A DNA stretch of 64,000 nt from CAIZQW01 sp942493055 (lineage in GTDB: Bacteria > Verrucomicrobiota > Kiritimatiellia > RFP12 > UBA1067), in contig OW818680.1 of NCBI GenBank assembly GCA_942493055.1, positions 1,426,001 to 1,490,000 on the forward strand. The letters are read 5' to 3'. This document shows positions 63,128-64,000 of this stretch, in pieces; within the stretch, counting starts at the first letter, position 1, and each line of letters starts with the position of its first letter. The notes under the pieces were generated by a model, which was not told the DNA's origin, searched no databases, and saw only the letters and a list, made by a program, of their open reading frames with translations. The position numbers and the translations under genes were made by a program.

Positions 63128-63653
63128 ACACTGGGAGCATAGGCATCCTGCCCAATGCCACTAACTTTTCATGGTGCTTCACGTTTTTAACATATTCTGT
63201 TTCAAAAGCTTGTGGGGCTTATCTCGCGCAAACACCTGAGCTGCGTTTGACAGTAAGGACAGATCTTCGTGCGACCACTCAGTGGACGCACGCACGAGGT
63301 TAAAAGGGGATGGCGGTCGAGTCAACGGCGCGCTCGGCGATCGCGCCCTACCATGCTTTGCGTCTGACTCGTGCAACGCATGGTAGGGACGGTTCGCTGA
63401 ACCGTCCGCAGGGCCTTGGAGGGCCACGCTCTGTCGTGGCCGCGGGAGTGAACGTGGCATGAAAGTGTAGCGAAAAGTTAGTGACATTGGGCAAGGTGCC
63501 CGCGCTCCTTTGAGGGCAGCAACAGAAGGGAGCGTGGGCGTCCCGCCCGCATGAAAGAGGATGGCCATACTTGTCTGTCCCTCTGTTGCCCGTGCCCCTG
63601 TTGCCGACATGAAAAGTTAGTGGCATTGGGCAGGATGCCTGTTCTCCCAGTGT
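63128..63653. repeat. element bounded by 46-bp inverted repeats
   Basis: The arms 63128-63173 and 63608-63653 are inverted copies differing at 2 of 46 positions by hand count. The core includes CATCCTGCCCAATGCC. A shorter, diverged copy lies at 63472-63500. The 434-base interior holds hairpins and no convincing gene. This block accounts for most of the 755-base gap 63102-63856. It may be a non-autonomous mobile element or a composite of several. Confidence 0.75.
63327..63441. other. cluster of variable-stem hairpins
   Basis: Three stems lie in a row: GGCGCG (63327-63332) with 63342-63347; GGACGGTTC (63387-63395) with GAACCGTCC (63399-63407); and GGCCACG (63422-63428) with CGTGGCC (63435-63441). 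CCCTACCATGC (63346-63356) and GCATGGTAGGG (63378-63388) form a further 11-bp inverted pair. Stem sequences differ but an AGGG flank recurs, as in the hairpins at 9453-9492. Confidence 0.65.
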
Positions 63654-63709
63654 CATGCGCCGGAGCTGAAGGAACAAGGGGACAGACAATTCCTTTCACA
63701 CACATTCAA

Positions 63710-63734
63710 TTCCAACATTCCAGCGAAGTTATGA
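63710..63734. repeat. isolated end of the TGGAATATT-type element
   Basis: This segment matches 9541-9565 at 22 of 25 positions by hand, including TTCCAACATTCCAG and the following GTTAT. No opposing arm is seen. Confidence 0.55.
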
Positions 63735-63749
63735 AAAGCGTTTAGGTTC

Positions 63750-63776
63750 TTGACTGTTGTCGCACCATTCTATACC
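63750..63776 (+). promoter_or_regulatory. possible promoter of the terminal lipoprotein gene
   Basis: TTGACT (63750-63755) and TATACC (63771-63776) lie 15 bases apart, shorter than optimal, about 80 bases before the start at 63857. Weak support. Confidence 0.3.
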
Positions 63777-63856
63777 ATTTTCAGCAACCTCATGAAAGTC
63801 ATTTTCCACGAGGTAGTTTCAATAGTACTTTGTGGAAGTGTGTGGGGGAAAAACAG

Positions 63857-64000
63857 ATGAAAAAGACAGTGCAGTTTTGCGCAATTATTTCAGCGGTAAC
63901 ACTCATAACAGGATGCTCGACAATATCGTCGGACACCGACTACGCCGATTTTAGCGGTTCAACATACACGAGCGTGGCCCCGAACGGCCGCTTGCTGGTC
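63857..64000 (+). CDS. lipoprotein, 3'-truncated by the window edge
   Basis: The visible 48 residues begin with a lipoprotein signal (KKTVQFCAIISAVTLITGC), so acylation is expected at the cysteine at residue 20. The sequence then runs STISSDTDYADFSGS with no recognisable domain before the window ends. A run of G and A residues lies a few bases before the ATG (gtgtgggggaaaaacag). It follows the repeat block and may belong with the YceK/YidQ-like gene upstream. Confidence 0.6.
   Translation, partial: MKKTVQFCAIISAVTLITGCSTISSDTDYADFSGSTYTSVAPNGRLLV

Noticed and set aside
63179..63610. Overlapping minus-strand frames in the repeat block
   Set aside because: Their products are translations of hairpins and repeat arms with low-complexity composition.

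Overview
The window looks like a chromosomal segment of a polysaccharide-degrading bacterium of the PVC superphylum, most likely Kiritimatiellota or a close relative. That placement is an inference from content: two formylglycine sulfatases, GH95, two GH78, GH43 and GH5 enzymes, paralogous autotransporter-associated beta-strand repeat proteins, an HzsA-related CxxCH protein, a TGS-type nucleoside kinase, and intergenic DNA full of short inverted-repeat elements. No rRNA, tRNA, CRISPR array, integrase or transposase was seen.

Layout. 1-2274: 3' part of a GH95 fucosidase gene. 2341-2909: two coupled small membrane proteins. 3349-9252 (minus): an overlapping operon of an unrecognised 653-residue protein, a ThiF/E1-like enzyme and a SWIM-SNF2 ATPase. 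9591-14389: HzsA-related protein, ornithine-cyclodeaminase-family protein and L-serine dehydratase, almost without gaps. 14893-17500 (minus): DUF2157 / DUF4401 / GDYXXLXY membrane cluster. 17615-17816: a large three-armed palindromic element. 17832-25337 (minus): a secreted metallopeptidase, a small membrane protein and a restriction-modification-like island. 25696-48230: GH78 enzymes, sulfatases, an OppB-like permease, beta-strand repeat proteins, a 1385-residue SGNH/FAD fusion, then rRNA methyltransferase and nucleoside kinase genes. 48419-62719: HtrA protease, OppF-like ATPase, subtilase, ABC-F protein, esterase, GH43, GH5, argG and tatD. 62823-64000: small lipoproteins and repeat-rich DNA.

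The most unusual locus is 19157-25337. A cytosine-C5 methyltransferase gene overlaps a gene for a protein with two GHKL ATPase domains (MORC/Hsp90-like at the N-terminus, histidine-kinase-like at the C-terminus). That gene overlaps one for a receiver-domain protein whose C-terminal helical region carries an R-x4-H motif typical of HEPN ribonucleases. A second C5 methyltransferase overlapping an HNH nuclease follows. The arrangement suggests DNA modification linked to a phosphorelay and to RNA- and DNA-cleaving effectors.

A second theme is a family of short elements bounded by imperfect inverted arms built from 8-10 nt units. One of them (28661-29152) carries a GxxExxY PD-(D/E)xK-like gene precisely between its arms; others are empty or carry hairpin inserts.
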